This document shows, in pieces, positions 17,530-25,954 of a stretch of DNA of 64,000 bases. Numbering within the stretch: position 1 is the stretch's first letter; each line of letters starts with the position of its first letter. This DNA comes from Mucilaginibacter mali (GTDB lineage: Bacteria; Bacteroidota; Bacteroidia; Sphingobacteriales; Sphingobacteriaceae), in contig NZ_CP054139.1 of assembly GCF_013283875.1 (NCBI RefSeq), positions 2,170,001-2,234,000 on the forward strand, in the 5' to 3' direction. The notes under the pieces are model-generated. The model ran no database searches. It was not told the DNA's origin and worked only from the letters and a program-made list of their open reading frames with translations. Position numbers and translations under genes: made by a program.

Positions 17530-19183
17530 GGGCAGGGGATAGGTTATCAGTTGAATTTTCTTTAATATTTAGAAACATTAGCAGCTCAAATAATATTACA
17601 ACAGATAGCTGTTCGAACCAATAATCGACAAAAAATATAGCTCCGGTCATTAGCAAAAGCGGGATGCCATAAGTGAAATATTTGATACTGCGTACAAAAT
17701 AACCAATATACAATACGATAAATAAGATAAAGCCTAATATACCATATTCGCTCAGTAACTGATCGTAAACAGAGTTAGGGCTATTGGTAAGCGAATGGAG
17801 GTTTGCCCTCCTGCTAAAATAATTCAGATATACTTTTAAATGGTTGGTCAGAAACTCGTTACTGATATACGTATAGCTTGCCGGGAAACCACCAGCTATC
17901 CCCAGGTTACTTACCCTGAATGCCAGTTTAGATGAAAAATTCCCCATCCCGTCCCCCCAGATGATCTTAGCCGGCGAATGCTCTAAAAAGGTTAATGTTT
18001 GCTGCATAGCTATCAGCTTTCCCGGCTGCAATTTTACCGGTATAATTTTACCGGGTAGTTTAAGTTTATTTTCATTGGTATTAATAAAAGTCAATAATCT
18101 TTTCTGCTCGATAGTCGTATCAGCACGATTTTGAAAAGGGGCGGAATGGATGCTGGGTTTGGGTATCGATAATTCCTGCTTAGCTATCATGCTATCAGGA
18201 ATGGCCATTGCCGATGTGTTTTTTGTTAAAACAAGCGGCTTCTTTTTATAATTTGCCAAACTATCCAGGTAAAGCATCGCTGTTCTTCTTTTACGCTCAT
18301 CCGGATTCAATGTGCTATCGGCTCTTTGCAGCAAGGGTATCTGCGTTTGCGGCCTTATATTGGGTAATTGCTTTTGGTGGAATATTTTGCCAAATGTTTC
18401 GCCAACATAATTGCTGTTTTGCGGCGATATCTTGCCAAGAAAGATCAGCAGAAAGCCAACGCACACAATAATAATGCTCTTTTGATCCTTATCGCTATTA
18501 AATGCAAATAGCCCGCCCAATGTCAGCAGCAAAACAATATTCACAAAGTTACTGGCTGTTAATAACAAGCCTGCCATACAAAGGCATACAAGCGCAAACC
18601 GCCTGCGCAGTAAAAAATAAATTACGCCAAAGGCGTTTAAAACGGCATTAGTGGTTGAGGTATCAAACGTAAGTCCCTTAATATAATCGCCTGTGCTGAT
18701 GAAGTACTTTTGATAATTGCCCTGGTAACGGTAAGGATTCAGCGCACCGGTTTCTATAACAATGGCTACTATATTGCCCAGTGTAAATAGCAGGTTAAGT
18801 ACAAAAAAAATAAAAATAGTGCGGTGTAAGGTGTCAATACTACTTTGTTCTACAGATAATTTTACCTGGTGTGCAGCAAATATGCACAACGTCCAAAAGC
18901 CAATGCCGGTTAGTAGTACGGCTGTATAGTGTGTACTATGAAAATTTTTGTTGAGGATAAAAGTAGTTAAGGCCAGGGCTATTATAGCCACATAAAAAAG
19001 CGGCAAGCGCGAATTTTTAAAATGAAACCCAAAGCGGAAATTTGGTCGCACGCAGTATACAATAATAAGGGCCAGTAGCTTGATTGCCAGTTTTACATTT
19101 AAAAACAGCACCAGCAAGATCAATAATTTCCAATCGATATCACCGGTTACTTTTTTTAACTGTATAATGGCCTGTTTTATCAT
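17519..19183 (-). CDS. Large O-antigen polymerase-like membrane protein with long soluble loop
   Basis: 554 residues, longer than usual for the class. Helices fill residues ~15-255; a hydrophilic stretch (~256-455) follows, rich in Lys, Pro and Gln; then SLTNSPNSVYDQLLSEYGILG (about 20 residues near 468-488) and further helices to the end. That last segment resembles the conserved loop of Wzy/ligase proteins, with Asn-Ser where the His is often found. It is the first gene of the 19183-14209 unit, with an ECF-like promoter 41 bp upstream. Likely the glycan polymerase, with the 14209 gene as ligase or second polymerase; assignment is inference. Confidence 0.7.
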   Translation of the reverse strand: MIKQAIIQLKKVTGDIDWKLLILLVLFLNVKLAIKLLALIIVYCVRPNFRFGFHFKNSRLPLFYVAIIALALTTFILNKNFHSTHYTAVLLTGIGFWTLCIFAAHQVKLSVEQSSIDTLHRTIFIFFVLNLLFTLGNIVAIVIETGALNPYRYQGNYQKYFISTGDYIKGLTFDTSTTNAVLNAFGVIYFLLRRRFALVCLCMAGLLLTASNFVNIVLLLTLGGLFAFNSDKDQKSIIIVCVGFLLIFLGKISPQNSNYVGETFGKIFHQKQLPNIRPQTQIPLLQRADSTLNPDERKRRTAMLYLDSLANYKKKPLVLTKNTSAMAIPDSMIAKQELSIPKPSIHSAPFQNRADTTIEQKRLLTFINTNENKLKLPGKIIPVKLQPGKLIAMQQTLTFLEHSPAKIIWGDGMGNFSSKLAFRVSNLGIAGGFPASYTYISNEFLTNHLKVYLNYFSRRANLHSLTNSPNSVYDQLLSEYGILGFILFIVLYIGYFVRSIKYFTYGIPLLLMTGAIFFVDYWFEQLSVVILFELLMFLNIKENSTDNLSPAHAN

Positions 19184-19223
19184 GTTTTGTGGAATGCAGC
19201 CCGTATTGGTCTACGTTTTTAAA

Positions 19224-19253
19224 CAATACGCCATCATGCGGTAATAGGTTGCC
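19224..19253 (-). promoter_or_regulatory. ECF-type promoter motif, polymerase/glycosyltransferase unit
   Basis: Minus strand: GGCAACC, 16-nt spacer, CGTATTG, ending 41 bp before the start at 19183. Divergent from the copy at 19329. Confidence 0.75.
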
Positions 19254-19328
19254 TTGTTTATTGGCCTTTATAACCATAAATTATATCGCGCTGACCTTAA
19301 ATCAATTGCCCGGTAATAATCTAACAGA

Positions 19329-19358
19329 GGCAACCTGTATAATCAAAACATTGTATTA
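19329..19358 (+). promoter_or_regulatory. ECF-type promoter motif, flippase unit
   Basis: GGCAACC, 16-nt spacer, TGTATTA (one change from CGTATTA), ending 25 bp before the TTG start of the flippase gene. Its position supports choosing that TTG. Confidence 0.7.
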
Positions 19359-19382
19359 GCTTTAACAGATAAAGCCAAAGCG

Positions 19383-20795
19383 TTGCCACAAAACAAATTA
19401 TTCGCCAGGTTCCTTTATTCGGGTATGCAGGCCATAGCCGTGCAGGTGTTGGGCAGTTTATTCTTTTACCTGATATCGGTATATCTATCTAAGGATAACT
19501 TCGGGATGATCAGTTGGCTGAACGCTTTATCGTTGTTTTTTACTACCATATTGGGGTTTGGACTGGAGCAGGTAGTTACCCGTCGTATTGCTGCCTCAAA
19601 CAGGTCTGACTGGGCCGCAGGCGCGTTTTTTATACATTCTGTGGCCGGTTTTATAATTACCCTGCTAATTTTATTGGGCCTGAAGGTTATTTTTCACGAT
19701 GCTGTCTTTCAGTATCTGCCATGGTTTTTTGCCGCGCAGGGATTGATATTTACCGGCGTGCCCTTAAAGCAATTCCTAAATGCTAAGGAACGGTTTACCC
19801 CTTATGGTGTAATTGCCCTCATTAGCAACAGTTTTAAGATACTGGTGGCCTGGTACCTGCAATACAAAGGTTTATTAAATACGGGTACGGTGATTACGGT
19901 ATTGATCGGATCAGCGGCATTAGAGCTGCTTTGCCTCCTGGCTTATGTCGTGCCTAAAACCACATTTAGCTTCAAATTCAATGCAAAGCCATATATTAAA
20001 CTTATACGCGAATCGGCAGCACAATACATCTCGGTTATTTTTGATATGAGCCTGTCGCGTATCGATTGGATTTTGCTGGGTATCATTACCACTAATGTTG
20101 TATTGGCCGATTACAGTTTTGCTTATCGCGCTTTCGAACTGGCCCGGTTGCCTATGCTTATTATTGGGCCGATGATCTTGCCACGCTTTTCGCGACTGTT
20201 GGCTACTACTAAACGATGGGATGATTTTAAAGACTGGATCAATGATTTCAACACCGTTGAACTGTTTTTTGCCATGCTGATACCTTTAATACTCAATTTT
20301 TTATGGACGCCGGTTGTAGGATGGATCACGGGTGGTAAATATGGTCAGGGGAATTCGTTACAATTTATGCTGCTATCGTTATGCATCCCGTTGCAGTTTT
20401 TTGTCAACCTGTTGTGGACGGTTGGTTTCAGTGCTAAAAAATACAGATCGGTAACCGGTATCACCATCGCATGCGCTGTTACTAACATCGCGCTTAATTT
20501 ACTTTTGATACCTATGTTTGATAGTTTGGGCGCGGCGATAGCATTCCTGGCAACTACGGCGCTGCAAGGTTTTTTATATTATCGTTTAGTGAACAGAGAA
20601 GTTGTAGCGGTTTCTATATTTCCGTTGGTGGCATTTATCTTGTTGGCAGGAATAGTTTATATTGCTGTAAACTGGCTGAGTATACATTACATCTTCCGGC
20701 TCATCATTGCTATTGCGGCATACCTGTTTATAGCTGCCGGCTGCAAACTGATCACGAAGCAGCGCATGGTTAATTTTAAAAACTTTTTGTCCTGA
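19383..20795 (+). CDS. Wzx-type oligosaccharide flippase
   Basis: 470 residues beginning with TTG at 19383; the encoded MPQNKLFARFLYSGMQAIAVQVL is a natural flippase N-terminus and the promoter motif sits 25 bp upstream. About 12-14 hydrophobic helices run through the protein, with VYLSKDNFGMISWLNALSLF and LGFGLEQVVTRRIA typical of the polysaccharide-exporter (MOP/PST) family. It would move lipid-linked repeat units across the inner membrane, working with the polymerase-like proteins encoded divergently. The stop overlaps the next start by one base. Confidence 0.87.
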   Translation: MPQNKLFARFLYSGMQAIAVQVLGSLFFYLISVYLSKDNFGMISWLNALSLFFTTILGFGLEQVVTRRIAASNRSDWAAGAFFIHSVAGFIITLLILLGLKVIFHDAVFQYLPWFFAAQGLIFTGVPLKQFLNAKERFTPYGVIALISNSFKILVAWYLQYKGLLNTGTVITVLIGSAALELLCLLAYVVPKTTFSFKFNAKPYIKLIRESAAQYISVIFDMSLSRIDWILLGIITTNVVLADYSFAYRAFELARLPMLIIGPMILPRFSRLLATTKRWDDFKDWINDFNTVELFFAMLIPLILNFLWTPVVGWITGGKYGQGNSLQFMLLSLCIPLQFFVNLLWTVGFSAKKYRSVTGITIACAVTNIALNLLLIPMFDSLGAAIAFLATTALQGFLYYRLVNREVVAVSIFPLVAFILLAGIVYIAVNWLSIHYIFRLIIAIAAYLFIAAGCKLITKQRMVNFKNFLS

Positions 20796-21997
20796 TGAAT
20801 ATCCTGTACTTGTGCGATGAGTATCCACCTGGCCGTCATGGGGGCATAGGCACATCGGTGCTACTCCTGGCCAGACAGATGGTTAAAATGGGGCATAGGG
20901 TAGTAGTGGCAGGATTTTATAGCCCCGGATATGGGGGGAGTGATGAATTTGATGATGAGGGTGTAAAAGTTTATCGTTACCGTTGGCGAATGGACGGTGT
21001 TTTAAAAAATGAGCAAAAACTAAGCACCCGTATTATAAAAAAACTACTGACGATATCGGGGATATTAGATCGTGATATTAAAAAAAGCCTGGTATTGTAT
21101 CAAAGCAGCTTGGAGAATATCATTGCCAGGCATGAAATAGACATAATTGAGATGCCTGATTATAACGATTATGTAAGGCATTGCCGTTCATTTATTCCGT
21201 TTCCAAAGCTGTCAGTCCCGGTAGTTATAAAAATGAATGGTTCCATCACTTATTTTAATCGCGAAGCAGGTAAACCAGTACCCGATCATATTTTTAAAAT
21301 AGAGCGAGGTATTATAAACCGATCCGCTGGAGTTGCGGCAGTAAGCCAGTATACAGCGAGTAAAAGTGCTGAATATTTTATCTATACAGATAAAATAGAT
21401 ATAATCCCCAATGGAATAAACACGGCTATATCCTTTGATGGTATAAATAAGAACCCGCTACAAGTAATTTTCACCGGTACACTGGTGCAGAAAAAGGGCA
21501 TATATCAGTTAGCGAAAGCCTGGAATATGGTTAATCGTCAAGTACCCGGTGCCCGCTTGCTGGTACTTGGTAAAGGGAATTGTCAAAAGGTAATGAATCT
21601 GTTAAATCCAGACGCGCAGACAACTGTATCGTTTATGGGGCATGTTGCCGCCGGAGAATTATACCGCTATCTCAGCAGTTCGGCCATTGCCGTATTCCCT
21701 TCATACGCTGAGGCTTTTGCCCTCGCTCCATTAGAAGCTATGGCCTGTGGAATAGCGGTGATCAATTCCAACCGCACATCGGGTCCTGAATTGATAGATA
21801 ATGGCATAGATGGCTTACTGATAGATCCGGATGATATTGATCAACTGGCATCGGCCATATTACATTTGTTAAATAATGTTGAAATAAGAGAGCAGATAGC
21901 GAAAGCGGGGAATAAGAAAGTGGGGGAGGTGTTTGATATTGCCAATATCGCGCAGCAAAACACTGATTTTTATAACAGAGTTTTAATAGCTAAATAG
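20795..21997 (+). CDS. Glycosyltransferase, GT4-type
   Basis: 400 residues. N-terminal PPGRHGGIGTSVLLLARQM (~residues 11-29) is the glycine-rich acceptor loop of GT4 enzymes; the donor domain has IFTGTLVQKKG (~225) and the EX7E element EAFALAPLE (~residues 306-314) followed by AMACGIAVI. Cotranscribed with the flippase (one-base overlap). It ends 7 bp before the end of a convergent gene. Sugar specificity unknown. Confidence 0.92.
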   Translation: MNILYLCDEYPPGRHGGIGTSVLLLARQMVKMGHRVVVAGFYSPGYGGSDEFDDEGVKVYRYRWRMDGVLKNEQKLSTRIIKKLLTISGILDRDIKKSLVLYQSSLENIIARHEIDIIEMPDYNDYVRHCRSFIPFPKLSVPVVIKMNGSITYFNREAGKPVPDHIFKIERGIINRSAGVAAVSQYTASKSAEYFIYTDKIDIIPNGINTAISFDGINKNPLQVIFTGTLVQKKGIYQLAKAWNMVNRQVPGARLLVLGKGNCQKVMNLLNPDAQTTVSFMGHVAAGELYRYLSSSAIAVFPSYAEAFALAPLEAMACGIAVINSNRTSGPELIDNGIDGLLIDPDDIDQLASAILHLLNNVEIREQIAKAGNKKVGEVFDIANIAQQNTDFYNRVLIAK

Positions 21998-22004
21998 GCC
22001 GCCG

Positions 22005-22808
22005 TTATTCTGTCCAGTTTAATAACAGCCTGTGTTTAACGTAGTGCCTTTTGGTATCAGTACATTCCAGATTTTCCAGGTAGTGATATTTAAGCCAGGT
22101 GTTTTTTGCTGAGTTTTTAGCGATATGCCAACCCTCTACGCCATCTAAAAAACCCAGGTATAAAAAATAATTCCTTATAAAATTAAAAGCGGGAGCCAGG
22201 TACAGTTTTATATAATTGCTTTTTTTGCCGCTGTTGTAATATTTTTTGGCGCTCAGCGATGCGTAATAAATAGCTTTCTCCCTGCATTCATATTCATCCC
22301 TTACCGAATAATGATGTATGTGGCCCGGCAAAGTCTTTTTAACAGTCGACCTAGGCAACACCAGGGTTTCATGTACAGGTAATTCCGTCCATTTTACAGT
22401 CTCCCGGTTAAATAGTCGAATATGATGATCTCGCCCCCAGCTACCAAACCTAATTAGCTTACTGCCGAAATAAGTTTTAAAGCGAATATCGTATACAACG
22501 TTTTCTTTGCTATAATCTAAACGGAATAAGGAGTGGATAAGGTCTTTGTCAATAATTTCATCGGCATCAATGCTCAGTATCCATTTATAACGCGCATGGG
22601 CAATGCCTTTGTTTTTATTAGCTCCATAGCCGTGCCAGTCTGCTTTAAATATCCGGCAATTGTTTGTTGCTGCTATTTCAACAGTATCGTCATTGCTGCC
22701 ATTATCAATTACTACAATATCATCGGTAATTAAACGTGCCATTGCAATGGTACGCGATATAATTTCCGCCTCGTTTTTTGTGATGATAATAACTGATACA
22801 GGAACCAT
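22005..22808 (-). CDS. Glycosyltransferase family 2, WaaE/KdtX-like
   Basis: 267 residues from the ATG at 22808, where the protein begins MVPVSVIIITKNEAE; an upstream ATG at 22844 adds 12 residues that break the fold start, so I prefer 22808. GT-A motifs: IDNGSNDDT (~residues 36-44) and ILSIDADEII (~residues 78-87, DxD). The C-terminal GFLDGVEGWHIA is shared with the lipopolysaccharide core glucosyltransferase WaaE group. The single-gene unit has its own ECF-like promoter. Likely adds a sugar to a core or lipid-linked acceptor (inference). Confidence 0.88.
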   Translation of the reverse strand: MVPVSVIIITKNEAEIISRTIAMARLITDDIVVIDNGSNDDTVEIAATNNCRIFKADWHGYGANKNKGIAHARYKWILSIDADEIIDKDLIHSLFRLDYSKENVVYDIRFKTYFGSKLIRFGSWGRDHHIRLFNRETVKWTELPVHETLVLPRSTVKKTLPGHIHHYSVRDEYECREKAIYYASLSAKKYYNSGKKSNYIKLYLAPAFNFIRNYFLYLGFLDGVEGWHIAKNSAKNTWLKYHYLENLECTDTKRHYVKHRLLLNWTE

Positions 22809-22863
22809 AGTGATACAATTAATAAACAAAGGATCATTACACAAACTGCCTGTGTTTATTAAT

Positions 22864-22893
22864 TATATCGTAGGACTTATGCTATAGGTTGCC
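22864..22893 (-). promoter_or_regulatory. ECF-type promoter motif, GT2 gene
   Basis: Minus strand: GGCAACC, 16-nt spacer, CGATATA. The -10 box deviates (CGAT rather than CGTA) but -35 box and spacing are exact. Confidence 0.65.
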
Positions 22894-22918
22894 TGTAATG
22901 GATTAAAAAAATAAAGCA

Positions 22919-23107
22919 TTATTTTTTGTTTTGTGCCTCCCAGCCAGCAAAATCAAGTGTGCGGCCTTCCACTTCATTTTGGCATTCGAAATTAGGGCAC
23001 AAAATCACCCATGCTCTTATTCTTTGTTCAATAACAGGCCGCCTTCCGCATTTAATGCAGTTTAACACATGGTAGCCTTCTTGTATCTTTAGATATTTTT
23101 TACGCAC
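22919..23107 (-). CDS. Small zinc-ribbon protein, Lar-like
   Basis: 62 residues. Four cysteines in two pairs (CIKC at ~17-20 and CPNFEC at ~37-42) suggest a zinc ribbon. The layout, with a C-terminal DFAGWEAQN after the second pair, resembles the restriction-alleviation Lar-type ribbon, where a conserved A..AWN ends the domain; this is a weak fold-level resemblance. That the ORF is real is supported by an ECF-like promoter copy 74 bp upstream on the same strand, exact in spacing. It lies between the last glycan gene and the sigma factor, transcribed away from the latter. Possible roles: RNA/protein binding or a regulator of the locus; no function can be assigned. Confidence 0.65.
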   Translation of the reverse strand: MRKKYLKIQEGYHVLNCIKCGRRPVIEQRIRAWVILCPNFECQNEVEGRTLDFAGWEAQNKK

Positions 23108-23180
23108 CGGCTTTAGAAATTATATATAAAATAGTTAAATTGTTGGTCAAAAGTGTTGAGTGATTTTCTATCTATCTCAG

Positions 23181-23210
23181 ATGTACGTATAATTTAAATA
23201 AGTAGTTGCC
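23181..23210 (-). promoter_or_regulatory. ECF-type promoter motif, small zinc-ribbon gene
   Basis: Minus strand: GGCAACT, 16-nt spacer, CGTACAT. The last base of the -35 box differs from the consensus. The 318-bp gap between 23107 and 23425 holds this motif and its divergent partner at 23339 and nothing else I recognise. Confidence 0.65.
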
Positions 23211-23338
23211 TTTATACTACGGTACTTGAAAAAATGTTCGTCTAAAAAAAATCTATCCCGGTAAAACTAAAAAAACTATTGCCGTTTGCATGGTTTATTT
23301 AAAATGAATTAAAAAAATTACAAAAAAAATGCGTGTCA

Positions 23339-23368
23339 GGCAACCTTTATAAATTGTGCTTCGTTTTT
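23339..23368 (+). promoter_or_regulatory. ECF-type promoter motif in front of the sigma factor gene
   Basis: GGCAACC, 16-nt spacer, CGTTTTT, ending 57 bp before the sigma ATG at 23425. The presence of the same motif here as in front of the glycan units suggests autoregulation. Confidence 0.75.
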
Positions 23369-23424
23369 AACTGTAAACACAACTATTAAAACGATCGCAT
23401 CAATTTTAAACAGGCAAAACCCAG

Positions 23425-24060
23425 ATGACTGAAGAGGATCTACATCAACTGATCAGGAACTGCGCCAAGCAGGACAGGAAATGCCAGAAATTGCTCTACA
23501 AAGCATTTTATGGCTTTGCCATGGGTATTTGTTTAAGGTATGCGGGGAATAGGGACGAGGCAGCGGAAGTAATGAACCAGGGATTTTTTAAAGTATTTAC
23601 CAATATAGACAGGTATGATCATAGCCGGCCGTTTAAAGCCTGGCTGGGCCGTATCATGATGAATGCTTCGATAGATCATTACCGGGCGAATTTAAAAATG
23701 GCTTATACTGATGATCTGGAAAAGGCCGAACACATAAGCGATGGCGAACTGGCTGATAAAAAACTGAACTACGACCAGCTTTTGGCTCTTGTTCAGAAAC
23801 TACCACAAGCGTATCGAACAGTATTTAACTTATTTGCTATAGAAGGTTACGGGCACGATGAAATTGGCGAAATGCTGGGCATTAGCGCCGGTACGTCAAA
23901 ATCAAACCTGCACAAGGCACGGCAAAAGCTTAAACTAATGATATTAAAGGCAGAGCAGCCCTATACCGATCAGGGCGGCAAAATGAATTACTCATCTGTA
24001 GTAGCTATTAGCTCGACAGATATAAACGGCATTTTTTTTAATAACGGGATAAGGATATGA
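23425..24060 (+). CDS. ECF-type RNA polymerase sigma factor
   Basis: 211 residues. Region 2 spans ~15-90 with NRDEAAEVMNQGFFKVFTNI (42-61) and FKAWLGRIMMNASIDHYR (70-87), the core-binding and -10 recognition helices. Region 4 spans ~117-171 with LPQAYRTVFNLFAIEGY and the helix-turn-helix HDEIGEMLGISAGTSKSNLHKAR (144-166). A tail of about 38 residues (173-211) follows region 4 and is not part of the usual domain. It directs RNA polymerase to a dedicated promoter set; I infer the GGCAACC-N16-CGTA motif, which also precedes this gene. The start of the next gene overlaps its stop by 4 bp, as for sigma/anti-sigma pairs. Confidence 0.92.
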   Translation: MTEEDLHQLIRNCAKQDRKCQKLLYKAFYGFAMGICLRYAGNRDEAAEVMNQGFFKVFTNIDRYDHSRPFKAWLGRIMMNASIDHYRANLKMAYTDDLEKAEHISDGELADKKLNYDQLLALVQKLPQAYRTVFNLFAIEGYGHDEIGEMLGISAGTSKSNLHKARQKLKLMILKAEQPYTDQGGKMNYSSVVAISSTDINGIFFNNGIRI

Positions 24061-25379
24061 GCGCGGAAGAAAAAAATAAACTGGATGAACTATTAAAAAA
24101 AGGACTGGGTACACCAGACTCCTTTGCTGAATATAACGACCAGGATTGGGATGACCTTGAACAGCTGCTTGATGCTGACAAGGCGCCGCGCGGTATTATT
24201 TACTGGCTGCCCCGTTTAGGTAGTGTAGCCGCTATACTGTTATTGTTTTTAGGTTGGTGGATGTTTAAACCAGCCAAAATTGAAGTGAAACCAACCGTTT
24301 CGATTAAGCCATCCACGCAATTGCCTGTAAATAACAGGCCGGATAGTAATAATGTTAACGGTACAACACCCGTACAAATAGCACCTAATGCAAATAACCA
24401 GGCTATTGCAGGGACTGATGTCAATAAGACTGCACCAACAGCGCCTGCATATGCGCATGTTACTATTAAACATGCCCCGTTAATTACAAATAAAGCTGTA
24501 GACAAACGGCCTGATAGCCATGATGTACAACCTGTAACAAATAATACATCTCAACAAGATATATTAGCTAAGGTTGATCCTAAAACCGATAACAAAGTAA
24601 ACGACCAGGTAGTAAAACCGGGTAATACAGATAGCAAGGTTAATGATGCTAATACAACAACATCCACCAATGTGATAGCATCCGCAGGTACACAACAAAC
24701 TGTTACCGATAATAATCCAGCTAATCAGGCTGCTCCGGTTACGGTTAAAAAACCTAAAGTAAGCAACCCATCGGGCTTTAAACCACAATTTGGCTTAGCT
24801 ATCATGGCATCGCCTGATATTAATGGGGTAAGTTCGTTTCAGAATGCAAAGGTAGGTACCAATATAGGCTTGCTGCTATCGGTAGGTGTTACCAAAAAAC
24901 TCACTATCAGTACAGGCGCCGCCTATTCTAAAAAGCCTTACCAAGCCGATTTTGCCGATTACTATGCCGGGTATAAGTTTAAAACCGATCCGCAGAATGT
25001 ATATGCCGATTGCCGCGTACTGGATATCCCTTTAAATGTAGATTATAAATTATATAGCAGAAACAGGAACTCATTCAGCGTAGGTTCGGGGCTTTCCTCA
25101 TACCTGATGCTAAAAGAAAAATACACTTATAATTATGCCTCTCCGTACACTACCGGCCCGGCCAGCTTTACGGTTACCAATAAAAACAGGCATTATTTCG
25201 GTGTGCTTAATTTAAACGCTACTTACGAACATCAGTTAAATACCAAATTTAGTATTGCGGCGCAGCCGTACTTAAAAGTACCGCTTACCGATATCGGTAA
25301 TGCCCGGGTTAAACTCCAGTCGGCGGGAGTTGCACTGGGTGTGCGCTGGAACATCAATAATAGGTCGATAACGCCTTAA
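24057..25379 (+). CDS. Single-pass membrane protein with C-terminal beta-barrel domain, candidate anti-sigma factor
   Basis: 440 residues. Residues 1-45 are a charged, acidic cytoplasmic-type segment (DWDDLEQLL at 30-38), residues ~47-70 a single membrane helix, residues ~71-235 a low-complexity Pro/Thr/Asn/Val linker, and residues ~241-440 an aromatic-alternating region typical of outer-membrane beta-barrels (PorT-like). No signal peptide. The 4-bp overlap with the sigma gene and the N-in/one-helix layout are what one expects of an anti-sigma factor; no ZAS-type HxxxCxxC motif is seen. How one chain spans both membranes is unclear: the barrel-like part may be periplasmic. Anti-sigma role is inference. 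Confidence 0.72.
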   Translation: MSAEEKNKLDELLKKGLGTPDSFAEYNDQDWDDLEQLLDADKAPRGIIYWLPRLGSVAAILLLFLGWWMFKPAKIEVKPTVSIKPSTQLPVNNRPDSNNVNGTTPVQIAPNANNQAIAGTDVNKTAPTAPAYAHVTIKHAPLITNKAVDKRPDSHDVQPVTNNTSQQDILAKVDPKTDNKVNDQVVKPGNTDSKVNDANTTTSTNVIASAGTQQTVTDNNPANQAAPVTVKKPKVSNPSGFKPQFGLAIMASPDINGVSSFQNAKVGTNIGLLLSVGVTKKLTISTGAAYSKKPYQADFADYYAGYKFKTDPQNVYADCRVLDIPLNVDYKLYSRNRNSFSVGSGLSSYLMLKEKYTYNYASPYTTGPASFTVTNKNRHYFGVLNLNATYEHQLNTKFSIAAQPYLKVPLTDIGNARVKLQSAGVALGVRWNINNRSITP

Positions 25380-25383
25380 AACT

Positions 25384-25932
25384 ATGAAACATATCAGTAT
25401 TATTTTACTTGCCTGGTTAGGGATTAGCCAGGCAGGGGGGGATCTCTATACCTGTAAAAATGCCGCTATCAGCATTTATTCAAAAGCTCCGATAGAGGAT
25501 ATCGAGGCTAAAACTGCCAACGGTACCTCTGTTTATAATGCCGCTACCGGCGATATGGCTTTCAGCGTTCCTGTAAAATCATTCAAATTCCAGAAGTCGC
25601 TGATGCAGGAGCATTTTAACGAGAATTACATGGAAAGCGATAAATACCCCAATGCTACATTTAAAGGCAAGGTGCAGGAACATCCCGACCTAAGCAAGGA
25701 TGGCACCTATAACGTAAATGCCACCGGCGATCTGGAGGTGCATGGTGTAAAGCAAACCCGCACCATTCCCGGCACACTAACTGTAAAAGGCGGCGTGGTA
25801 AGCCTTAATACCGAATTTATGGTGAAATGTGCCGACCACAAGATCACCATACCAACACTTGTGTTTCACAACATAGCCGAATCTATAAAAGTCCAGGTAT
25901 CGGCAACTTATAGTAAATACCAGGGCAAATAA
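25384..25932 (+). CDS. YceI-family protein
   Basis: 182 residues with an N-terminal hydrophobic export signal (~1-18). The lipocalin-like YceI fold is visible as FSVPVKSFKF, MESDKYPNATFKGKV (the conserved SxKYPxAxF segment, ~residues 81-95) and VHGVKQTRTIPGTLTV. YceI proteins bind isoprenoid-like lipids in the periplasm. It starts 5 bp after the beta-barrel gene, so it probably belongs to the sigma operon. Ligand unknown. Confidence 0.9.
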   Translation: MKHISIILLAWLGISQAGGDLYTCKNAAISIYSKAPIEDIEAKTANGTSVYNAATGDMAFSVPVKSFKFQKSLMQEHFNENYMESDKYPNATFKGKVQEHPDLSKDGTYNVNATGDLEVHGVKQTRTIPGTLTVKGGVVSLNTEFMVKCADHKITIPTLVFHNIAESIKVQVSATYSKYQGK

Positions 25933-25954
25933 TAAAACCTTAAAACTCACATCA

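Noticed and set aside
22809..22844. Upstream start for the WaaE-like glycosyltransferase
   Set aside because: The 12 extra residues precede a typical GT2 start (VPVSVIIITKNE) and would leave a very short leader after the promoter motif.
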